Of a stretch of 7,006 nucleotides of DNA, positions 1-5,788 are shown piece after piece. Origin of the DNA: Fibrobacter sp. UBA4375. GTDB taxonomy: Bacteria; Fibrobacterota; Fibrobacteria; Fibrobacterales; Fibrobacteraceae. Within the stretch, counting starts at the first letter, position 1; each line of letters begins with the position of its first letter. The notes beneath the pieces were generated by a model, which did no database searches, was not told the DNA's origin, and saw only the letters and a program-made list of their open reading frames with translations. The stretch is from the NCBI GenBank assembly GCA_002391195.1, contig DGRZ01000112.1, positions 1-7,006 on the forward strand, written 5' to 3'. The position numbers and the translations under genes are program-made.

Positions 1-974
1 TCTTGCACGAAATCGCCCGCACCGAAGCTGATGACTTGGGCGAGGCCATCAAGAAGGCCATCACGAAATTTACGGGCAGCTTCTGCCTCGTGTTCATCAG
101 CAAGGACACCATGTACGTGGCCCGCGACGGCTTCGGCTTCCGTCCGCTTTCTATCGCCCGTATGGGCAAGGCCTGGTGCGTGGCCTCTGAGACTTGCGCC
201 TTTGATCTTTTGGGGGCGAACTACGTTCGCGATATCCAGCCTGGCGAATTCCTGACTATTACCCAGAACGGTCTCCACTCCGAACGCTTTACTCACAAGG
301 ACCGTCTCGCGCATTGCATCTTTGAGTACATCTACTTCAGCCGTCCCGATTCCAAGATTTTTGAACAGAGCTGCGACAAGATCCGCCGCAAGATGGGCAA
401 GCAGCTGGCGAAGGAATGCCCCGTTGATGCAGACATTGTGATTTCTGTTCCCGACAGCGCCACTACCGCGGCCCTTGGCTATGCTCAGGCTAGCGGCATC
501 CGCTTCGAGATTGGGCTTCTCCGTAACCACTATGTAGGCCGCACCTTTATTGACCCCACGCAGAATGTGCGTGAACAGAAGGTCAAGCTCAAGTTCAACC
601 CCATCGAGGGAGTACTCAAGAACAAGCGGGTCTGCGTGGTAGAAGACTCCATTGTTCGCGGCACCACGCTGAAGATTCTCTCCCGCATGCTCCGTGACGC
701 GGGTGCTCTTGAGGTTCATATCCGCATCGCATCGCCTCCGGTGGCACACCCCTGCTTCTTTGGCATGGATTTCCCCAGCCAGGGCGAACTGGCCGCAAGT
801 TCCATGACTCCTGACGAAATCGCCAAGATGCTTGGCGTCGAAAGCTTAGGCTACCTGAGCGTCGAAGGCATGAAGGAATGTACCGGCGAGGGCGAGAACT
901 ACTGCGCCGCCTGCTTCGACAACGACTATCCCGACTACATCGGCACCGACACCAAGAAAACCCGCTGCGGTTAG
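1..974 (+). CDS. purF: Amidophosphoribosyltransferase (glutamine PRPP amidotransferase), 5'-truncated by window edge
   Basis: PurF makes 5-phosphoribosylamine from PRPP and glutamine, the committed step of cytoplasmic de novo purine synthesis. About 323 residues are visible; the catalytic N-terminal Cys and the first part of the glutaminase domain lie outside the window. The first complete codon (TTG at 3) is internal Leu, not a start. Counting from it, the end of the Ntn-hydrolase domain contains RDGFGFRPLS (41-50). The phosphoribosyltransferase domain follows, with its PRPP loop VVEDSIVRGTT (212-222). Cys105 (in HCIFEYIYFSRPDS), Cys251 (in HPCFFGMD) and Cys301/Cys304 (in YCAAC) match the four [4Fe-4S] ligands of the Bacillus subtilis-type enzyme. 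The cluster is known in that group to give oxygen sensitivity; its presence here is inferred from the conserved Cys. The TAG stop lies inside the stem of a terminator. Confidence 0.96.
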   Translation, partial: LHEIARTEADDLGEAIKKAITKFTGSFCLVFISKDTMYVARDGFGFRPLSIARMGKAWCVASETCAFDLLGANYVRDIQPGEFLTITQNGLHSERFTHKDRLAHCIFEYIYFSRPDSKIFEQSCDKIRRKMGKQLAKECPVDADIVISVPDSATTAALGYAQASGIRFEIGLLRNHYVGRTFIDPTQNVREQKVKLKFNPIEGVLKNKRVCVVEDSIVRGTTLKILSRMLRDAGALEVHIRIASPPVAHPCFFGMDFPSQGELAASSMTPDEIAKMLGVESLGYLSVEGMKECTGEGENYCAACFDNDYPDYIGTDTKKTRCG

Positions 975-1018
975 GGATGTTTTGTCCGTAGTGTGGTTTG
1001 TCTAACCGCATTTTTTTT
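966..1018 (+). terminator. Intrinsic terminator overlapping the purF stop codon
   Basis: TGCGGTTAG (966-974) and CTAACCGCA (1002-1010) form a perfect 9-bp stem, followed directly by eight T (1011-1018). The loop is long (27 nt) and may hold a small inner GGA/TCC pairing (975-977 with 985-987). The purF TAG stop (972-974) is the last triplet of the 5' arm, so a ribosome terminating there would mask the stem. The next gene starts only 14 nt after the T-run. Confidence 0.75.
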
Positions 1019-1031
1019 ACATTTGGGGGCG

Positions 1032-1847
1032 ATGAAAGCCTTGTTACGCATTTTTTGCGCCCTGGTGCTGCTCACCGTAGCGGCATGTGATTTGATGCGC
1101 GAAAAGAATGACCCCGTGGTGGTTTCCGTGGGGGACTCGAGACTCTACCTTTCGGACATCGTGAAGCAGGCCCCGGAGTGGGAATCCTGGACGGACAGGG
1201 AACGCCTCGCTTTCCTGGAACGCTGGATTGACGAAGAGACCATGTTCCAGGAGGCCCAGCTGAAGGGTATCGACAAGGACCCCGTACTTTCGATGCAGAT
1301 CGAACAGACGATGCGAAAGATGGTAGTGGACCGCTTTTTGCAGGGCTTCGAGGACACCATGGTAGTAAGCGATGCTGAACGTATCGACTACTACAATGCT
1401 CACAAGGAGCAGTACCTGCGGGGCACGACCCGGATTTCGGGAGCCCAGCTGTTCTTTAAGGACTGGACCTCGGCCGATACCTATTACAAGGGCCACAAGG
1501 CTCTGGAATATGATTCCCTGCCTGCGGAGCATTACCTGGTCAAGAAGATTGAGCCTTTTGACTCCCTGGCCGAGACTCCGGATTCTTGCATGATAGCCGA
1601 TATCCGCGAGGTGACGGTAGGCAAGCTTTCGCCCATGAAGGTGTGTTCGGGGGCGCTGAAGATGGTGGTGGTGACCCAGAAGCTGGATTCCGCCGATATT
1701 CTGCCCTACGACGAGGTGGCGGAGACGGTGGCGACCCAGGCGTGGCTCGAGCACCGCAAGGCCGTACGTGAACGTTTGAAAAAAGAATGGAAAATGTCCC
1801 GCCCGATTTTCTCTCAGACGGACGTTTTTTCCAAGAAGGATAAGTGA
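1032..1847 (+). CDS. SurA-N-like lipoprotein with degenerate parvulin (PPIase-like) domain
   Basis: A 271-aa predicted lipoprotein. The signal peptide MKALLRIFCALVLLTVAAC has a VAAC lipobox, giving lipid-modified Cys19. Residues 28-128 resemble the SurA/PpiC N-terminal chaperone domain (VSVGDSRLYLSDI, then helices with LERWIDEETMFQEAQLKGI). The region from about 134 to 220 is placed like a parvulin domain (RISGAQLFF ... VTVGKLSPMKVCSGALKMVVV) but lacks the central GGDLGWF-type motif and both usual His residues, so it is probably not an active isomerase. Asp20 at lipoprotein position +2 is an inner-membrane retention signal in enterobacteria; whether this applies here is unknown. ATG 1032 is chosen over GTG 993 because the latter lies inside the terminator and would add 13 residues before the signal peptide. 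A GGGGG (1025-1029) sits unusually close to the ATG. The stop overlaps the next start (TGATG), indicating translational coupling. Likely role: partner or accessory of the downstream chaperone. Confidence 0.82.
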   Translation: MKALLRIFCALVLLTVAACDLMREKNDPVVVSVGDSRLYLSDIVKQAPEWESWTDRERLAFLERWIDEETMFQEAQLKGIDKDPVLSMQIEQTMRKMVVDRFLQGFEDTMVVSDAERIDYYNAHKEQYLRGTTRISGAQLFFKDWTSADTYYKGHKALEYDSLPAEHYLVKKIEPFDSLAETPDSCMIADIREVTVGKLSPMKVCSGALKMVVVTQKLDSADILPYDEVAETVATQAWLEHRKAVRERLKKEWKMSRPIFSQTDVFSKKDK

Positions 1848-1849
1848 TG
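1833..1849 (+). promoter_or_regulatory. Shine-Dalgarno and overlapping stop/start junction
   Basis: AAGAAGGA (1833-1840) is a good purine-rich ribosome binding site 6 nt before ATG 1847. The TGA stop of the upstream lipoprotein (1845-1847) shares one base with this ATG. The spacing favours ATG 1847 over the in-frame GTG at 1844. Confidence 0.7.
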
Positions 1850-3133
1850 ACGAATGTCAAGAACCTTGTGTGTTTTGTCTGCCTGTTTGCCGCCTCCCTG
1901 TGGGCCGCTCCCGTGTTGATGGAGGGTGTTGCCGCAGTGGTAGATGGCAAGCCTATTATGCGTTCGGAGTTCCTGAATAACCTTTACCAGTTCCAGGAGA
2001 CCCCCGAGGGTTCCGCTATGACGGAACAGCAGCAGAAGGAATATGTGCTGGATCAGATGATCGAAGAGAAGGTGCTGCTTTCTCGCATTGACCGCGACTC
2101 TATTGTGGTGACCGATGCCGAGGTGGACCAGCGCGTGAACGCCCACCTGGCCCAGCTGGCGGGCAGTCAGAATATTGACCTTGCCACTCTTGAAAAGGCT
2201 ATTCGTGCCCAGCTAGGGCTCAGCATGGCCCAGTACAGGGATCGCCTTTCTAAGCAGATCCGTAGCCATATCGAACTTATGAAGGTTCGTCAGCGCCATG
2301 TGGGTGCGATAAGTCCCACCAAGAAAGAGGTGGACGCTTTTTACAAGGCTTACAAGGATTCTATTCCGCCCCAGTACAACTGCGTTCTTTTGAGCCACAT
2401 TCAGATGACCATTCACCCTGATACAGCCATTGTGGATTCTGTGAAGAAGGTGGCCGAGGCTTTGATTGACAGCTTGAACCTGGGCATGAACTTTGAACTG
2501 CTTGCGAAGAACCACTCTCAGGACACTTCTGCCATAAAGGGCGGTGACCTGGGTTACTTTAAGCGTGGACTTTTGGACCCTGCTTTCGAGCGAGCTCTGG
2601 ACCAGCTGAAGAATGGTCAGTATTCCGCTATCCCTGTGAAGACGGACTTGGGCTGGCACATTGTGCGTGTGCTGGGCCGTAAAGAAGACGGTGTGCGCTC
2701 TGCCCACATTCTGCTCCGTACGATTCCTACCGCAGCAGATACCGCGGCGGTAATCCAGAGGGCTGATTCTCTGCAGAAGTCCCTGAAGACTAAGGAAGAA
2801 TTTAGCGTTGCCGCCAAGAAGTTCAGCGAGGACAAGTCCAGCAACTTCCAGGGTGGCTTGCTGGGTTGGTTCCAGCGTAACGAGATGGAGCCTGCCTACG
2901 TGGAGCCTGTGGCTGGGTTGGACGTGGGGGAGGTGTCGGAACCTGTGCTGATCGACGGGGCCTATCATCTGTTCCGCCTGGACGATTCACGGCAGATTCG
3001 TGAGCTGAACCTCGAAGAAGATTACGGAAAGATTGAAGCCTTTGCGGCATCTCACCTGGAAAATGAAAAACTGAAGACCCTCATCAAGAAGTGGCGGCAG
3101 GAAGTCCACGTGGACATCCGCATGACGGAATAG
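1847..3133 (+). CDS. surA: SurA-like periplasmic peptidyl-prolyl cis-trans isomerase/chaperone, two parvulin domains
   Basis: A 428-aa protein, the same length as Escherichia coli SurA. It has a Sec signal peptide (hydrophobic segment 7-19, probable cleavage near Ala20/Ala21), a SurA-N chaperone domain (about 26-170, starting EGVAAVVDGKPIMRSEF), and two parvulin domains at about 177-280 and 283-380. The first carries SHIQM, GGDLGYFKRG and DLGWHIVRV; the second SAHILL, GGLLGWFQRN and GAYHLFRL. The paired His residues expected in a parvulin fold are kept in both (His184/His271 and His287/His374), so both could be catalytic. SurA proteins escort unfolded outer-membrane proteins through the periplasm and isomerise prolyl bonds. 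It is coupled to a SurA-N-like lipoprotein upstream and followed 46 nt later by ftsE, so all three are probably cotranscribed. The symbol rests on architecture; a PrsA/PpiC-type name is the alternative. Confidence 0.9.
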   Translation: MTNVKNLVCFVCLFAASLWAAPVLMEGVAAVVDGKPIMRSEFLNNLYQFQETPEGSAMTEQQQKEYVLDQMIEEKVLLSRIDRDSIVVTDAEVDQRVNAHLAQLAGSQNIDLATLEKAIRAQLGLSMAQYRDRLSKQIRSHIELMKVRQRHVGAISPTKKEVDAFYKAYKDSIPPQYNCVLLSHIQMTIHPDTAIVDSVKKVAEALIDSLNLGMNFELLAKNHSQDTSAIKGGDLGYFKRGLLDPAFERALDQLKNGQYSAIPVKTDLGWHIVRVLGRKEDGVRSAHILLRTIPTAADTAAVIQRADSLQKSLKTKEEFSVAAKKFSEDKSSNFQGGLLGWFQRNEMEPAYVEPVAGLDVGEVSEPVLIDGAYHLFRLDDSRQIRELNLEEDYGKIEAFAASHLENEKLKTLIKKWRQEVHVDIRMTE

Positions 3134-3139
3134 GTTTGC

Positions 3140-3164
3140 TTTAGGATACGATCGTTTTAGGATA
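3140..3164 (+). repeat. Short direct repeat TTTAGGATA x2 ahead of ftsE
   Basis: TTTAGGATA occurs at 3140-3148 and 3156-3164 in the 46-nt gap between the surA-like gene and ftsE. The units resemble the YTAGRRD heptamers found after ftsE, but the 16-nt spacing does not fit a 7-nt period. The gap shows no terminator; AGAGG (3167-3171) can serve as the ftsE ribosome binding site, 8 nt before the ATG. Confidence 0.4.
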
Positions 3165-3179
3165 TGAGAGGCCGCGGAC

Positions 3180-3869
3180 ATGATTCACTTTACCCATGTG
3201 ACGAAATCTTACGAGAAGGACTGGAAGGCCCTCAACAACGTGACGTTCCGTATCAACAAGGGCGAATTTGTGTTTCTGACGGGGCATTCCGGTGCGGGCA
3301 AGTCTACCGTGCTGAAGCTAATTTACATGGATGAACGGCCCGACGAGGAACGTGGCGGTCAGGTCATGGTGAAGTTCACCGGCGACACTGTTTACGATAG
3401 CAAGACCACTCCCGAGAAGAAAATCCAGGCGCTTCGCCGCAAGATGGGAATCATCTTCCAGGATTTCAAGCTTTTGCCCGACCGAAACGTCTTCGATAAT
3501 GTGGCGCTGGCCCTTCGCATTGTGGGTACTCCCGCCAGTAAGATCAACGCTGCTGTCTTTGATGCCTTGGCCCTGGTGGGAATCAGCCAGAAGCGTTTTG
3601 CTATGCCCTACACCCTTTCTGGCGGAGAACAGCAGCGTGTGGCTATCGCCCGTGCCATGGTCCACAACCCTTACCTGCTTTTGGCTGACGAACCTACGGG
3701 AAACTTGGACCCTGCCAACGCTGAAGACGTATTCCGCATTTTCAAGGAAATCAACGCCCGCGGCACCACCGTGGTGATGGCGACCCATAACCCCGATTTC
3801 TACTTGAATAGCCCCTTCCGCCGCCTGGTACTGGATCACGGCGAACTTTTGAACAGGGATATGATTTAG
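3180..3869 (+). CDS. ftsE: Cell division ABC transporter ATP-binding protein FtsE
   Basis: A 229-aa cytoplasmic ATPase of the FtsEX complex, which in other bacteria couples the divisome to activation of peptidoglycan hydrolases across the inner membrane. Visible motifs are Walker A GHSGAGKST (35-43), Q-loop FQDFKLLPDRNVFDNVALAL (93-112; the FKLLPDRNVFDNV stretch is typical of FtsE), signature LSGGEQQR (146-153), Walker B LLLADEP (166-172) and switch His203. Length matches the family (about 220-230 aa). It follows the surA-like gene by 46 nt in the same direction with no terminator between, so shared transcription is likely. The usual partner ftsX does not follow: the next 206 nt are non-coding and end in an unrelated hydrolase gene. 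A LolD/MacB-like ATPase is the alternative reading, but the Q-loop region favours FtsE. Confidence 0.9.
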   Translation: MIHFTHVTKSYEKDWKALNNVTFRINKGEFVFLTGHSGAGKSTVLKLIYMDERPDEERGGQVMVKFTGDTVYDSKTTPEKKIQALRRKMGIIFQDFKLLPDRNVFDNVALALRIVGTPASKINAAVFDALALVGISQKRFAMPYTLSGGEQQRVAIARAMVHNPYLLLADEPTGNLDPANAEDVFRIFKEINARGTTVVMATHNPDFYLNSPFRRLVLDHGELLNRDMI

Positions 3870-3942
3870 GGGCTAGGATCTAGGGGTTAGAATCTAGAGA
3901 GATGAGCGCGACTTTGTCGCAATGTGCGATGTGGAATGTGGG
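3866..3942 (+). repeat. Degenerate 7-bp tandem repeat starting at the ftsE stop codon
   Basis: Five consecutive heptamers start at 3866, 3873, 3880, 3887 and 3894 and fit YTAGRRD (for example TTAGGGG, CTAGGAT). The ftsE stop TAG is the core of the first. Further on, ATGTGCG, ATGTGGA and ATGTGGG start at 3922, 3929 and 3936, in the same 7-nt phase as the first block (56 nt = 8 units). Between them is a small hairpin, GCGAC/GTCGC (3908-3912 with 3916-3920). Because 7 is not a multiple of 3, the successive TAGs close all three forward frames. Confidence 0.6.
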
Positions 3943-3959
3943 GCTCGAGTCGTGGCCCT

Positions 3960-3989
3960 AACGCATTTTTGGACTGGTGCGTTTTTTTT
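3960..3989 (+). terminator. Probable intrinsic terminator of the lipoprotein-surA-ftsE operon
   Basis: AACGCA (3960-3965) pairs with TGCGTT (3978-3983). Two T-G wobbles (3966/3977 and 3967/3976) can extend the stem to 8 bp with an 8-nt loop. A T-run (3982-3989) follows, six bases of it beyond the stem. It lies about 90 nt after the ftsE stop. The stem is modest, and a competing hairpin overlaps its 3' arm. Confidence 0.55.
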
Positions 3990-3999
3990 GTTACGCACC
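3976..3999 (+). promoter_or_regulatory. Alternative hairpin overlapping the terminator
   Basis: GGTGCGT (3976-3982) pairs perfectly with ACGCACC (3993-3999) around a 10-nt loop that contains the T-run. It shares bases 3978-3982 with the terminator stem, so the two structures are mutually exclusive. This geometry resembles a terminator/antiterminator pair in the leader of the downstream GH9 gene. No ligand-binding fold or leader peptide was recognised, so function is not established. The rest of the gap up to 4075 shows no convincing promoter. Confidence 0.35.
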
Positions 4000-4075
4000 G
4001 CTCTGGTTATCCCTGTAAACGGAAACGACGGACTTTTTCGGTTCTCGACAGACGAAAATTCCTAAAATTTGGGCC

Positions 4076-5758
4076 ATGAAATTTTCCATCCGGCACAATC
4101 ACGTGGGTTACGAGCCCAAGGCACCGAAGGTGTTCTTGCTGGCCTGCGACACTCCGGAAAATCCCCTTAAGGAAATGTCCCCCTGGTTCCAGGTGATAGA
4201 CGAGTCCGGTACCGTGGTGGCCGATGGCCAGATGTCCGAAAAAGGCGGCTGCAAGTACACCGATGAATTCCTTTGGCAGGGCGATTTTTCGCAAGTTGAT
4301 CGCCTTGGAAAGTACAAGATTTCGGTGATGGACACCAAAGGCAACGCCCTCGCGGAATCTTTGAATTTCGAAATTTCGGATAGGATTATCGAGAGTCAGC
4401 TGGCCCTGACCCTCAAGTCTTTTTATTTCCAGCGCTCGGGCGTAGAACTGCCGGTTGACAAGGCTGGAAAATGGGCAAGGCCCGCCGCACACTTAGACGA
4501 CCGTCTGGAATTTCACCCCAGCATGAACCGCTCGGGAACCTGGAACGCTCATGGCGGCTGGTATGATGCTGGCGACTATGGAAAGTACATTGTGAATGGG
4601 GGAGTGTCCCTTGGGACCTTGCTCCTGGCTGCCGAACTTGCGGGGGACCACGCTACGACCCGTACCGACGGGGGGCTTTTCCATGGCGGATCCTTCCGCA
4701 TGAACCTTCTGGAAGAAATCCGTTTTGAACTGGATTTCTTTATGCGTATGCAAGACGACGACGGCGGCGTGTTTTTCAAGGTTTCGCCTATCCGTTGGGA
4801 CGGCTTTGTTTCGCCGACCCAGTCCGACATGAATCAGAAACGCCAGATTCTAGGCAAGTCCACCACCTCGACGCTGAACTTTGCAGGCGTGATGGCCCAT
4901 GCTCATCGGGTGTTCAGGCAGGCTTACCCTTCCTACGCCAAGACCTGCCTGGATGCCGCGCTCCGGGCTTACCGTTGGGCTCTAGAAAATCCCGAAGTGA
5001 CTTATCCGCACAATACCGAAGGAAGCGGCGGCTATGGCGACGAACGTTACGACGACGAGTTTTTTTGGACCCGGGCCATGCTGTTCCGTGAGTTGTCCCA
5101 GGGGGCATCGCAGGCGTTTGAACAGCAGGGAATGTCCCGCGAAAGGCTTTTGCAGGAACTGGAATCGGACATGGAAAGGTGCCCGGTCCAGATGGGACTT
5201 TCCTGGCGTGATACAGACAACTTCGGCTGGATGGCCCTTGCCCTGCAGGATAGCGATTCCTCTATGCAGGCCAAGGCCCGCTGTGCTCTGGTAAGTGCCG
5301 CCGACGCTATCGTGGAACGCTGTTCCGCCGATGCTTACGGTCTTTCTCTGGAAAAGTTCGTGTGGGGCTCCAACGGTGAGATTGCAAACCACGGGCTCAC
5401 CCTCCTGATTGCAAACCTCTGGAATCCGGATCCGCGCTATACGGAAATCGCCCGCGGTATGCTGGACTTTATTTACGGGAAAAATCCGGTGAGCCGTTGT
5501 TTCGTTACCGGTGCCGCCCACAGTTCTCCAAAATTTCCGCACCACCGCATTTGCCATTCCGATGGGGTGGAAGACCCGATTCCGGGTCTTGTGGTGGGCG
5601 GCATCAACGCCGACAGGCAGGACCTGCACCGTTTCCCGCATTATCCGGGCCCGCAGTCGGGACTTTCCTATACCGACGAGCGCTGTTCTTTTGCCAGCAA
5701 CGAGACCGCCATCAACTGGAATGCTCCCTTGGTGGCCCTGCTGTCGCTATTGGCCTGA
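4076..5758 (+). CDS. Glycoside hydrolase family 9 (Ig-like + catalytic domain), no signal peptide; probable intracellular cellodextrinase
   Basis: A 560-aa GH9 enzyme. Residues 1-100 form an Ig-like CelD_N domain (IRHNHVGYEPKAPKVFLL ... GKYKISV). The (alpha/alpha)6 catalytic domain runs from about 108 to the end. GGWYDAGDYGKY (160-171) holds the two conserved Asp (164 and 167), of which the second acts as catalytic base in the family. FPHHR (487-491) is the His-containing GH9 signature, and SNETAINWNAPLVALL (541-556) carries the general acid Glu543. GH9 enzymes cleave beta-1,4-glucans by inversion. The protein starts directly with the Ig domain. The frame upstream is open only to a TAA at 4016-4018 and contains no ATG, GTG or TTG, so a secreted form cannot be rescued by moving the start. 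A cytoplasmic role on imported cellodextrins is inferred, as for Butyrivibrio fibrisolvens Ced1. There is no carbohydrate-binding module, linker or C-terminal secretion domain. Only a GGG (4071-4073) close to the ATG resembles a ribosome binding site. Confidence 0.93.
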   Translation: MKFSIRHNHVGYEPKAPKVFLLACDTPENPLKEMSPWFQVIDESGTVVADGQMSEKGGCKYTDEFLWQGDFSQVDRLGKYKISVMDTKGNALAESLNFEISDRIIESQLALTLKSFYFQRSGVELPVDKAGKWARPAAHLDDRLEFHPSMNRSGTWNAHGGWYDAGDYGKYIVNGGVSLGTLLLAAELAGDHATTRTDGGLFHGGSFRMNLLEEIRFELDFFMRMQDDDGGVFFKVSPIRWDGFVSPTQSDMNQKRQILGKSTTSTLNFAGVMAHAHRVFRQAYPSYAKTCLDAALRAYRWALENPEVTYPHNTEGSGGYGDERYDDEFFWTRAMLFRELSQGASQAFEQQGMSRERLLQELESDMERCPVQMGLSWRDTDNFGWMALALQDSDSSMQAKARCALVSAADAIVERCSADAYGLSLEKFVWGSNGEIANHGLTLLIANLWNPDPRYTEIARGMLDFIYGKNPVSRCFVTGAAHSSPKFPHHRICHSDGVEDPIPGLVVGGINADRQDLHRFPHYPGPQSGLSYTDERCSFASNETAINWNAPLVALLSLLA

Positions 5759-5760
5759 TT

Positions 5761-5788
5761 CCCCGAAGCTCGAACCCCGAACTTCAAA
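5761..5788. repeat. Degenerate 7-bp tandem repeat between convergent genes
   Basis: On the + strand CCCCGAA (5761), GCTCGAA (5768), CCCCGAA (5775) and CTTCAAA (5782) follow each other exactly. Read on the minus strand they fit TTYGRRS and run downstream from the TGA stop (5786-5784) of the pseudouridine synthase gene. They fill almost the whole 25-nt gap after the GH9 stop. Together with the array after ftsE they fit YTHGRRN, both read in the direction of the gene they follow. Confidence 0.5.

Noticed and set aside
993..1031. GTG 993 as start of the lipoprotein gene
   Set aside because: It falls inside the terminator loop and puts 13 residues ahead of a normal lipoprotein signal peptide.
1044..1754. 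236-codon minus-strand open frame opposite the lipoprotein gene
   Set aside because: His- and Leu-rich low-information sequence, antisense to a protein with a clear lipobox and SurA-N features.
1844..1846. GTG 1844 as start of the surA-like gene
   Set aside because: ATG 1847 has the better codon and the better spacing to AAGAAGGA.
2213..2968. 251-codon open frame on the minus strand inside the surA-like gene
   Set aside because: It is entirely antisense to a recognised two-parvulin protein and shows no recognisable motif. Long antisense frames are expected from the codon bias here.
4045..4068. Sigma70-like promoter TCGACA (4045) with TAAAAT (4063) before GH9
   Set aside because: The spacer is only 12 nt, too short for a standard promoter, and the -10 would be 7 nt from the ATG.
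4982..5641. 219-codon minus-strand open frame opposite the GH9 gene
   Set aside because: Antisense shadow of the conserved catalytic domain; no family resemblance.
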